Assembly: GCA_027012915.1 (NCBI GenBank)
Contig: JALUYN010000611.1
Location: 1 to 6,849, forward strand
Direction of reading: 5' to 3'
Length of the DNA stretch: 6,849 bases
Source: Cellvibrionaceae bacterium
GTDB lineage: Bacteria; Pseudomonadota; Gammaproteobacteria; Pseudomonadales; Cellvibrionaceae
Below are positions 1 through 6,400 of this stretch, piece after piece; within the stretch, counting starts at the first letter, position 1; each line of letters opens with the position of its first letter. The notes under the pieces are model-generated. The model searched no databases and was not told the DNA's origin. It saw only the letters and a program-made list of their open reading frames with translations. The position numbers were made by a program, and so were the translations under genes.

Positions 1-1
1 T

Positions 2-859
2 GACGCGATATCCGGTTTAACGTACCTCGGCAACTATACGCGGCGACTCCCGGTAAACATCACGCGGATGATGGAAAATGCGTTTGATTGGGAACACTTG
101 CCCTACATTCACAGATCATCCTTTGCCGCAATCGAGGGGGTTGACGAAGGGCACTGGGGGTGGCGTGCGAAAGGTTATTTGAGTTTTGGTGATGTCAGCC
201 GCCAGCCCAATGATCTGAGCCGTGTTGATGAAGACTGTGCGCAGTATATTGAGTTATTAGTGGACGATCATAAACACTACTGGGCTACCACTGTTGTTTC
301 CGGGATTGGCGCAGGAACACAGATCCACACACAGGCAACCCCAGTGAGTGATCAGGAAATTGATATCGATGTGCGTTTCTACGTCGACCGAGTATCGCTG
401 AATGATACCGACAAACAGGCTATCCTCGGCGTCTTGAAAGACCAATACGCCCAGCTGTACGACGAAGATATTGGTTTGATGCAGGGGCGTCAAACGGCAC
501 TGAACAGTCGCAAAGGGGCCAGGTCTGAAGATGAATTGGCCCCTATGTTTGTAGGCCTGCTGACTGAATTACGGGAACAGCTGCCGCGCGTGGTTCAATA
601 TCGCGGGCGCCGATTCTGCGTCAATTACTGGCGTCAGAAATGGATCGTCTACTCTGCGGACTGCCCGCATATGATGGGGCCGTTGGAAGGTGAAACGATT
701 GCCGAGGACGGCTCCGTAACGTGCCCTTGGCACGGCTATCGCTTCAATGTTCAAACCGGCGAGCTGTGCGAGGGACGTTCAGGAAAGCTGGCGGTGGCGC
801 CAGCGATAATGATCCAACAGGACAAGTTGTTTCTGGTGGACCACGCTGCCACGGAGTAA
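2..859 (+). CDS. Rieske [2Fe-2S] / mononuclear iron oxygenase-like protein, 5'-truncated by window edge
   Basis: Probably an oxygenase component that takes electrons through a Rieske [2Fe-2S] centre to a mononuclear iron site; the substrate is unknown. The frame is open from base 2. The first ATG (68) is unlikely to be the real start: it has no Shine-Dalgarno, and the codons before it encode continuous protein-like sequence. Counting that ATG as residue 1, D7-x2-H10-x4-H15 matches the Asp-x2-His-x4-His iron motif of Rieske oxygenase catalytic domains. The acidic cluster D132-E133-D134 is a plausible third ligand. Near the C-terminus C199-P-H201 and C219-P-W-H222 form a complete CxH...CxxH Rieske site. 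In most family members the Rieske domain comes first; here it follows the iron motif. The missing N-terminus could hold more. No reductase is in view. The stop lies 22 bases from the stop of the convergent gene. Rieske assignment is firm; oxygenase activity is inferred. Confidence 0.85.
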   Translation, partial: DAISGLTYLGNYTRRLPVNITRMMENAFDWEHLPYIHRSSFAAIEGVDEGHWGWRAKGYLSFGDVSRQPNDLSRVDEDCAQYIELLVDDHKHYWATTVVSGIGAGTQIHTQATPVSDQEIDIDVRFYVDRVSLNDTDKQAILGVLKDQYAQLYDEDIGLMQGRQTALNSRKGARSEDELAPMFVGLLTELREQLPRVVQYRGRRFCVNYWRQKWIVYSADCPHMMGPLEGETIAEDGSVTCPWHGYRFNVQTGELCEGRSGKLAVAPAIMIQQDKLFLVDHAATE

Positions 860-868
860 TATTCCGGG

Positions 869-888
869 GCAGTAGAGAAAGCTACTGC
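869..888. terminator. Hairpin between convergent stop codons, possible terminator
   Basis: A perfect 7-bp stem (GCAGTAG / CTACTGC) with a 6-base loop lies between the stop of the Rieske gene and the stop of the convergent secreted-protein gene, overlapping the latter's TAG. On the plus strand a T-rich run (TCTTTTT) follows, but only about 7 bases after the stem, so it is not a textbook Rho-independent terminator. On the minus strand no T-run follows. Its place suggests termination for the Rieske transcript; the function is inferred. Confidence 0.4.
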
Positions 889-1784
889 GGGCAGCTCTTT
901 TTGAACTGGTTTTCGAGCATAAAGATGCTGTTATAGGTCGGAATCGCCGGAGCCTGAAACCAGTCGTTGTTATCCAGAAAACCAGAGCGGTCTACCAATT
1001 GGCCATTTCTGTCGTGAACACGATATGTCAGGCGCTTGCCCAACCCGAGAAGATCGCCGGCTTTAGTGGTCAGGATTTTTCCATTCAGCATTTTGTAGCG
1101 CAGATCGCTGTCTTCACTGTACTTGAAGATCAATGCTTCCTTGTTGAAGTTGTATTTGAAATGACTGCTGCCGCCACTTTGGTGGTCGAAGTCGATACTG
1201 AATGAGCAGCTATCAGCGTGCCTGATTTTGTAGCCAGTAATGATATCGGTGGTGTACAGCTTGTCTTTCAACGTTTTGGCCAGCCGGATCACACCATCGT
1301 TAATTCCAGCCATGGTCTTGGCTTCCTGATCCTCTTTGTCCCATTGCAACCGATACTTTTTCAGTGCGGTTGACCAGCCGTCACAGAAGCGGTTATCGCC
1401 ATAGGTCTCACGGCAGTATTCTTTCAGGTCTGAGGTCTTGGCGTTCTTGTTATCATCACAGCCTTTGGCCGTGTAAGAAGCGTTCAGCTGCGTGAAAGTC
1501 TCTTTGCTTTCGCGATATTTTTCTCGGGTCGGGCGAATGTCGGTAAGTTTGTCGGCAAAGATCTTGCTCGATGGCGTGCCTGGACCATGATCGTACTCGC
1601 CTTTGAATCCTTCATCGTTTGCTGTATCGATAATCTGTTGGTGATGATCGAGTTCTGCAGCTAGGTTCGTACAGGCTTCAAATGTCTGGCTATCGAATGA
1701 CGTATTGGCGAGTGTTGTACTGGCAAACAGGCCAAGGCCTGGAATCAGGGACGTGATCAAGCGTGAGCGGTGCATAGAAGTCAT
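882..1784 (-). CDS. Secreted six-cysteine protein of unknown function
   Basis: I do not recognise this protein. From the ATG at 1784 it has 300 residues. It begins with a Sec-type signal peptide: a basic start (residues 4-7, MHRSR region), then a hydrophobic run (ITSLIPGLGLFA) and a likely cleavage after TTLA near residue 26. The mature part is hydrophilic and rich in Lys, Asp and Glu. It has six cysteines (about residues 38, 109, 124, 134, 193 and 298), an even number that would allow three disulfides in the periplasm or outside. There is no CxxC redox site and no catalytic motif that I can name. Start choice: a GTG at 1808 also opens the frame, but the promoter at 1809-1837 would start transcription near 1802, downstream of it. 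That leaves the ATGs at 1784 or 1775, neither with a good Shine-Dalgarno. It is monocistronic, convergent with the Rieske gene and transcribed away from the IS. Confidence 0.75.
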   Translation of the reverse strand: MTSMHRSRLITSLIPGLGLFASTTLANTSFDSQTFEACTNLAAELDHHQQIIDTANDEGFKGEYDHGPGTPSSKIFADKLTDIRPTREKYRESKETFTQLNASYTAKGCDDNKNAKTSDLKEYCRETYGDNRFCDGWSTALKKYRLQWDKEDQEAKTMAGINDGVIRLAKTLKDKLYTTDIITGYKIRHADSCSFSIDFDHQSGGSSHFKYNFNKEALIFKYSEDSDLRYKMLNGKILTTKAGDLLGLGKRLTYRVHDRNGQLVDRSGFLDNNDWFQAPAIPTYNSIFMLENQFKKSCPQ

Positions 1785-1808
1785 AGAGTGAGTTATAGGA
1801 GGTGACAC

Positions 1809-1837
1809 GTTATCTACAAAATGTCACTGACTGTCAA
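1809..1837 (-). promoter_or_regulatory. Sigma-70-type promoter for the secreted-protein gene
   Basis: On the minus strand a perfect -35 hexamer TTGACA (1837-1832) is followed by a 17-base spacer and GATAAC (1814-1809), which matches four of six positions of the -10 consensus. The expected transcript start is near 1802, leaving a leader of about 20-30 bases to the ATGs at 1784 and 1775. The IS ends about 40 bp upstream of the -35, so the core promoter survived the insertion, although any upstream activator sites would have been replaced. Confidence 0.5.
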
Positions 1838-1877
1838 TGTTAGTGTTCTGTGAGAGGTTGAGGAGATTCCCGCTTTC

Positions 1878-1898
1878 GCGCACTACTGTCCGGGGAAA
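1878..1898 (+). repeat. Left terminal inverted repeat of the IS
   Basis: Reads GCGC followed by ACTACTGTCCGGGGAAA, identical over 21 bases to the reverse complement of 3158-3178. After it the two ends diverge (TTTAAAG here, ATTCTAG at the other end). Confidence 0.9.
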
Positions 1899-1924
1899 TT
1901 TAAAGAGGCAATGCATATTGCCTC
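1896..1924 (-). terminator. Terminator-like hairpin over the transposase stop codon
   Basis: An 8-bp perfect stem (GAGGCAAT at 1905-1912 and ATTGCCTC at 1917-1924) closes a 4-base loop inside the last transposase codons. Reading minus, it is followed directly by TTTAAATTT (1904-1896), which includes the TAA stop and abuts the left inverted repeat. This is a compact Rho-independent-like layout, though the T-tract is interrupted by AAA. It would stop transposase transcripts from running into the neighbouring secreted-protein gene. Confidence 0.45.
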
Positions 1925-3066
1925 CGTTCTATTTCCTGTCGCTGTTCTCGACGCCATCGTCGTCGTTTACGTTGATATTCGGTGTCCAAGCGATTAAACA
2001 GCTGGCCTTTCAAACTAACCGCGAGCAGATGCAGCGAAGTATCAAACCCATTCTGAGAGCGGTATAGCCACAGCAGTAAATAGGTGATTAAAGCCGCGTA
2101 TATCTGAAGCATTACGGCATTTCGGTTGCGCCCCAGGAACTGCTTGATCTTCAAATTTTGCTTAATCCACTTGAAGAACAATTCAATATCCCAGCGCTTT
2201 CGGTACAGCTTAGCAATCTCAGAAGCCGGTGAGCTCAGGTTATTTGTAGCCAGCAGTAGCGGTAGCTTTCCCGGGCGCGCTACCGTGATTCTGCGAAGGA
2301 TTTTTCCGTGGTATCGATTCTTATGCCCTGCGCGATTTGAGGCGTGGCGCAGCTTTACTAGCTGATCCGTTTCTATCTCGTCACTGGTGACCTCGAGGTT
2401 TTCAACTTCTGAGAGTGCAACATTTTTCTTAAATCGGGTTATGAAGTGTGAGCCTGCCTCATCAATATCTCGCCACCAGTTGTAGCTGTTATAGCCTTTA
2501 TCGAAGACGTAAGTGGCTCCGCGTTCCAACGGAACACGTTGCGCATCCGTTATGTCATTCACATTAGGATCGGTGATGTGAGCATAGACTGGGTTGTGAT
2601 CACGGCCATTAATCATTAAATGCAGTTTGAACCCACGATTTCTAGAAGTGGCATTTTCGCTGGTCCACTCGAACCCATGATCTTTAAGCTGGATGGGCGT
2701 GGAGTCCAAAAGGTACAAGAATTCACGAACTTGGCGGCGCTGAGATCGGTGTACGGTAGCCATCAATTGTTCGGCAACGTCGCGAAATACCTGGGGGTTA
2801 CGGCGTTTATTGGCATCGGCCAATGTGGACTTTTTAATGTTCTTTGCACCAAGGTGATAGTGGCAAGATGGCTGGCTATTGAAAGCACTTTCCAGCTCTC
2901 GAAGGCTCTTGGCCCCTGACATTTGTCCGTAAATCAGAGCAATCAGGTGTTTAGAGGACGTAAAAGACTTGCTGTATCGGTCAGCCTCTAAGCGTCTGAC
3001 GGAAGATTTGAGAGTTTGGCGAGGGAGAGGAGATAAAACTTGCTGAAAACGGGTATTATTAAACAC
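1900..3066 (-). CDS. IS4-family transposase (DDE type)
   Basis: Catalyses cut-and-paste movement of the surrounding element by binding its terminal repeats. From the GTG at 3066 it has 388 residues. The N-terminal part (about 1-100, with LIALIYGQMSGAKSLRELE and YHLGA...STLADAN) resembles the DUF4372-type head of some IS4 transposases. The catalytic core shows D121 (LLDST), D189 (VFDKGY) and E295, with the family signature Y288-x2-R291-x3-E295-x6-K302 complete. The C-terminus is strongly basic. No frameshift or internal stop is seen, so it is probably active. Start choice: the frame stays open to a TTG at 3117, but the GTG has AGGA eight bases upstream and gives a length usual for the group. 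That Shine-Dalgarno lies in the right arm of a 16-bp inverted repeat (3065-3136), which suggests translational control. The gene fills nearly the whole element. Confidence 0.92.
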   Translation of the reverse strand: MFNNTRFQQVLSPLPRQTLKSSVRRLEADRYSKSFTSSKHLIALIYGQMSGAKSLRELESAFNSQPSCHYHLGAKNIKKSTLADANKRRNPQVFRDVAEQLMATVHRSQRRQVREFLYLLDSTPIQLKDHGFEWTSENATSRNRGFKLHLMINGRDHNPVYAHITDPNVNDITDAQRVPLERGATYVFDKGYNSYNWWRDIDEAGSHFITRFKKNVALSEVENLEVTSDEIETDQLVKLRHASNRAGHKNRYHGKILRRITVARPGKLPLLLATNNLSSPASEIAKLYRKRWDIELFFKWIKQNLKIKQFLGRNRNAVMLQIYAALITYLLLWLYRSQNGFDTSLHLLAVSLKGQLFNRLDTEYQRKRRRWRREQRQEIERRQYALPL

Positions 3067-3136
3067 CTTGCTGTTCCTAGGTTGTTTTTGAGTTGGCGCT
3101 CGGGGTTTTAACCCCAAACACTAGGAACAGCAAGGT
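3065..3136 (-). promoter_or_regulatory. 16-bp inverted repeat that could sequester the transposase ribosome-binding site
   Basis: Two perfect 16-bp arms (ACCTTGCTGTTCCTAG at 3136-3121 and CTAGGAACAGCAAGGT at 3080-3065, read on the minus strand) are separated by 40 bases. The downstream arm contains the AGGA Shine-Dalgarno and reaches the first two bases of the GTG start. RNA beginning upstream of 3136 could fold and hide the start; RNA beginning inside the loop could not. Several IS elements (IS10, IS50) are known to use such structures against read-through activation. A smaller GGGGT/ACCCC hairpin (3102-3115) lies in the loop. The repeat is seen directly; the regulatory role is inferred. Confidence 0.65.
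3105..3133 (-). promoter_or_regulatory. Possible transposase promoter inside the IS
   Basis: On the minus strand TTGCTG (3133-3128) and TAAAAC (3110-3105) are separated by exactly 17 bases. Both are weak matches to sigma-70 hexamers (three and four of six). Transcription would begin near 3098, in the loop of the inverted repeat, so the native transcript would lack the upstream arm and keep its ribosome-binding site free. A weak promoter is normal for transposases, but the evidence is thin. Confidence 0.3.
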
Positions 3137-3150
3137 CTTGCCTCATATCA

Positions 3151-3246
3151 CTAGAATTTTCCCCGGACAGTAGTGCGCTGCAGTGCGGTAGCGGCGGTCA
3201 GGCCGGCGTTACCGGAACCAATGACAATCGCATCGTAGGCGGTCAT
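3151..3246 (-). pseudogene. 5' remnant of a FAD-dependent oxidoreductase gene cut by the IS
   Basis: A good Shine-Dalgarno (GGAGGA at 3256-3251) precedes an ATG at 3246. The frame begins MTAYDAIVIGSG and continues NAGLTAATALQR. This is the beta-alpha-beta dinucleotide-binding start (VIGSGNAG, GxGxxG) of FAD/NAD(P)-dependent oxidoreductases. About 24 codons are native; the frame then enters the IS repeat and ends at TAG (3153-3151), giving a 31-residue peptide. The remaining several hundred codons are absent from the left side of the IS, where the secreted-protein promoter begins within about 40 bp. The gene is therefore dead here. Exact subfamily cannot be told from 24 residues; phytoene-desaturase-like and succinate-dehydrogenase-like flavoproteins share this start. 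Confidence 0.8.
3158..3178 (-). repeat. Right terminal inverted repeat of the IS
   Basis: Reverse complement is GCGC followed by ACTACTGTCCGGGGAAA, a perfect 21-base match to the left end at 1878-1898. The repeat supplies in-frame codons (TTVRGK) to the truncated oxidoreductase frame. Confidence 0.9.
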
Positions 3247-3303
3247 AGCGTCCTCCGTTTTCTCTCTCATTAGTGTAGTTGTTCGGCTGTCTGACTAAAA
3301 TAT

Positions 3304-3322
3304 AACTTAACAGTGTTAAGTT
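3304..3322. promoter_or_regulatory. 19-bp perfect palindrome, probable repressor operator
   Basis: AACTTAACAGTGTTAAGTT has 9-bp arms around one central base. It lies about 60 bp upstream of the ATG of the broken oxidoreductase gene. Reading minus, the palindrome runs directly into TATATT (3304-3299), a -10-like hexamer, so a bound dimer would block the promoter. Length and symmetry resemble operators of TetR-type dimeric repressors. No regulator gene is visible in the window. Confidence 0.55.
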
Positions 3323-3344
3323 TGTGTGTCAGCTTAGGCTCTGG

Positions 3345-3361
3345 TCTTAACGGTGTCAAGA
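3345..3361. promoter_or_regulatory. Degenerate second copy of the palindromic operator
   Basis: The core CTTAACGGTGTCAAG (3346-3360) differs at two positions from the matching 15 bases of the first site (CTTAACAGTGTTAAG). Six of eight arm pairs are complementary. Centres are 40 bp apart, close to four helical turns, so two dimers could sit on the same DNA face. On the minus strand the site contains a perfect TTGACA (3359-3354), a possible -35, though the hexamer 17 bases further on (TAAGCT) is poor. Confidence 0.45.
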
Positions 3362-3405
3362 TTCCATTTGCGCTAACAGAAAGTGTTTTGAAGAACCTGA
3401 AAGGC

Positions 3406-3431
3406 GGTGGCGTCGGTTCACCGGCGCCACC
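3406..3431 (-). terminator. Stem-loop downstream of the large membrane protein gene
   Basis: Reading minus, GGTGGCG pairs with CGCCACC, and inside it CGG pairs with CCG around a TGAA loop with a single C-A mismatch. It begins about 18 bases after the TAA at 3451-3449. The sequence behind it (GCCTTTCAGGTTCTTC) has no real T-run, so it may be a weak terminator or an mRNA 3' stabilising structure. Confidence 0.4.
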
Positions 3432-3448
3432 TTAGGAGAAGGGAAAGA

Positions 3449-6400
3449 TTAATCTGTGGGTTTGGCGATTTTGCTGTTTTGTTTCCAGAGACTGTCCTGG
3501 CTGAAGCAGGACCAGCCCCATTTCACCCAATTGAGCAGTGCCAGCATCAGCCATAGCGACCAGGCCAGCATGACGCCCCTATACACCCACATGGGCAATG
3601 AGAAGACCCAGCCCTGGGGCAGAGCTTCGCCGCTGTGGTCCTGATACCAGTTGTAGTAGAAATTGCTGCTGTGGTTGCCCACTACCTGCATATCCGGAGT
3701 GGAGAGCAAGCTGAAGGGGATGGTGGCCACGAGGCTGCCGAGTGCCACCAGCGTCAACACAATAAGGCTTACCTGCGTAAGGTTGAACAGTCGCCAATCC
3801 AGGGTGTCACTAATGCGCTTGCGGGCGGAGAAGGCGGCAAACCAAATTACGATCATCACGCCACCCACTACAGAAACCGTACTTACACCCAATCCCAGAA
3901 GCACCCACTGATAGGCACGAACCGGAATATCCAGGCCAAAGCGTTTCACGCCCCAACCGAGGGTAATGCTGACGATCAGAATGACAATCAGAATGCCCCA
4001 GAACAGCATGGCCGGGCCAATGTCTGGTCCGGCGACAAACAGTGGCCAGCGGTCGCGGGGCAACTGCAGGCGCAGATCAATATTGCTGCTGCCCGATGGT
4101 AGGGTGAGTGCAGGAGTTTCCAAAAGTGCGCGACCGTCTTGAGGGGCGCGCCAGTTTACGACTGCCTCCACGCTACCTGGATGCATCGGCAGTTGTATCT
4201 GCCGATTCTCCAGTTGCAGAACCTGGGGTTTGCCATCAATGGTTACAGATTGTAGTTGTGTTCCTTCGGGCAAGGTAAGTGGGTAGTTACCACCAAGGCT
4301 GGCGCGCACTTGCAGGGTGAGCTCGGTATCGCTGCTGTGGGCGCCCGGACGATGATTAACTATCAGGCGCTCCACCGTTTGGCTTGGGCCATCTACAGCG
4401 GCCGGGCGCTGCACCAGAAGCGTCAGCTGCTCGCCTGGCCAGGGTTGCCAGCGGGGCTCGGAGGCGGTGGACGATTTGATCGGGTTGATGCCCGATGTCT
4501 GTACGTGCCAGATCGCGGAGTGTCCCAGTTGCCACTGTTCAACCCAACGACTGTGTTGTGGGGCTTTAAAATCGACTTTATCGCTGGGCGTTAGAGTTGA
4601 GCTCCACCGTACCCGGCGCGCGTTGCCGGCCATGGAAACTTGCGCCTTGCCATCGATAACTTTGATGCCGCTGCTCAATACCGATTCCCCGGGCAGCAGT
4701 GGAATGTCCATGTTAATAGCGCCTCTTGCAGGAGCGATACGTTCTACCGTGGTGGTAAGTGTCCACTCCAACCCCAAAACCAGATGTCGATTGACGCGGA
4801 CAAACGGTGCTACAGGGTTGGGCAACAAAGAGGTTTGCTGCGAGTCTTGGGTTTGCTGCTCTGCGGTGACTTTGCGATCCAATTGCAATGTGCCGCTGGG
4901 GATGGTGCTGCCTTGCACGCCAGATATCTGCCAGACCTCACTGCTTGTTTCGACGTTGTGAACTTTGAGCGGAAACGTCACTGACGCGCGATCGCCATTG
5001 AGCAGACCTTGCAAGCGCACCCAGTGGCGACCTTTCGGTAATGCCACCACTAACTGACCCCGAGCATAACGGCTCAGGGCATTGGCGGGGGCGCCATTAA
5101 TCGAAACTCGGGTTTGCCACCAGTTGCCCGATGGCAGCGGCAGCTGCACAGGAGACAGGATGTCCAGCGTCAGATCAATTTGCAGCTGTTGTGGGTCGGC
5201 AACCACCTTAACGTCGTTGACCGACGCGCACTGGGGCATACATTTGGGTGCTTCGTTGAGGCGTGCCTTTAGCTCTTCCAACAGGTGTTGTGGTGGATAG
5301 GTACTTGAATCAGCAGTTGCTGCTGCGTGCGCATCCGGCGTGCCAGTCATGAGTAGCGGAGCCAGAATAAGAGCAGCAGCGGGGCTTGCCCAGCGGCTAT
5401 TAATTCCTCCGCCAAGGGACAGGCTGTGCTTGATGAGGCCAACCAGCCAGGCTGCGACCAAAAGTACGCTGAGCAAGCGCCAGAGGCGAGTTACCGCCGG
5501 TGGCAGCAAATAGAAATCTACCGTCTGTTCCGCCAGTACCGGCCCGCTCCAATGCAGGTGGACCTTGTGCCATTGCCACTGTGGTTCTCCGGGGCCAGTC
5601 TGAATGCGGGCGCCTGGATCGTGCTTGGGTAGTTGCTTTACCGGAGCGGTAGCGGGCATGCCATCGGCCATTTTTTGGCGGCTTTTCAGCTCGCGTTTTG
5701 TCATGGCTTGCTCTTGTGCCTGTTCCATCAGCATCATCTCTTCCGCTTCGTTGTAGGCTTTAATTCGGCTGCTGGCGTAGTCCTGAACGATGGCGGTATT
5801 GCGCTCCAGTTGCGGGTAGATACCTTTGCGAATCTGATCCACGGAGAAGTTGAGCACCACTATGGTAAGTGCCAGCAAACTGGCTACCTGGTAGTAGCGC
5901 AGCAATTTGGAAAAACGGCTGTCGGGAATGGCTTTCAATAGACCGAGTGCCAGAATGACGTTTATCCATAACACCACCGGCGCGCTGGATTCCTGATAGG
6001 TCAGCGCCAGCGTGATACCGCCGAGCACACCCCAGGGCAGCCCCAGAACCCGGGCCGCGGCGCCGGCGATCACCAGGCATAAAAACAGATCCCACAAACT
6101 CCAACGTGTCAGCCAGGAGCTGTCGACTCGATCTATGCCGCGGCTGTGCAACAGCTTCCAGCCTGGAGGCAGATGCAGCTGACCTTTGACTTGGCTGATA
6201 TCCTGTTGCCAGCCCACGGCACCCGGTAACTGATCATCGCGATCGAAACGGCTCACGGCTTCGATGTCTACCTGCCCTGCGGCCACTTCCACACCGGCGG
6301 AATGGTTATCCAGAGCGGTAATCAGTTGTGGCTGGCCGTTAACACTGAGGCGGCCCAGTTGGTAGCCGTCGGTCATGCTGAGCCGGTCTGCGCGATGCAA

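Larger units (their letters stand above)
1878..3178 (-). mobile_element. Complete IS4-family insertion sequence, about 1.3 kb
   Basis: The element is bounded by perfect 21-bp inverted repeats and carries one transposase reading on the minus strand. The outermost GCGC at each end is identical and palindromic, so it may be repeat or a 4-bp target duplication. The element is therefore 1301 bp, or 1293 bp if it begins at ACTACTGTCC (1882-3174). Apart from GCGC, the flanks share no direct repeat of the 7-12 bp usually made by IS4-family elements. It sits in the N-terminal coding part of a FAD oxidoreductase gene whose remainder is missing. Ends and transposase both look intact, suggesting recent activity. 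The subgroup is not certain; the transposase resembles the type with a DUF4372-like N-terminal domain. Confidence 0.9.

Noticed and set aside
257..493. Antisense frame inside the Rieske gene
   Set aside because: Lies wholly opposite a gene with clear motifs; no ribosome-binding site or recognisable protein.
1797..1853. AGGAGGTGA on the plus strand followed by an ATG at 1821 and a 10-codon frame
   Set aside because: The spacing from the Shine-Dalgarno-like sequence to the ATG is about 15 bases, the frame is tiny, and the stretch is the leader/promoter of the minus-strand gene; most likely chance.
1871..1880. Short CGC-TTT-CGCG motif beside the left IS end as a possible hairpin or target duplication
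   Set aside because: Only a 3-bp stem, and the sequence is not repeated on the right flank beyond GCGC.
3067..3117. N-terminal extension of the transposase from TTG at 3117
   Set aside because: The codons overlap the inverted repeat and its loop, no Shine-Dalgarno precedes the TTG, and the GTG at 3066 has one and gives a usual length. Not fully excluded.
3635..4102. Plus-strand frame of 155 codons opposite the large membrane protein
   Set aside because: Low-complexity, polar antisense translation (His/Gln/Asn-rich) typical of a shadow of a GC-biased gene; the minus-strand frame is continuous with membrane segments.
4467..4961. Plus-strand frame of 164 codons opposite the large membrane protein
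   Set aside because: Shadow of the minus-strand gene; no domain, start signal or partner gene supports it.
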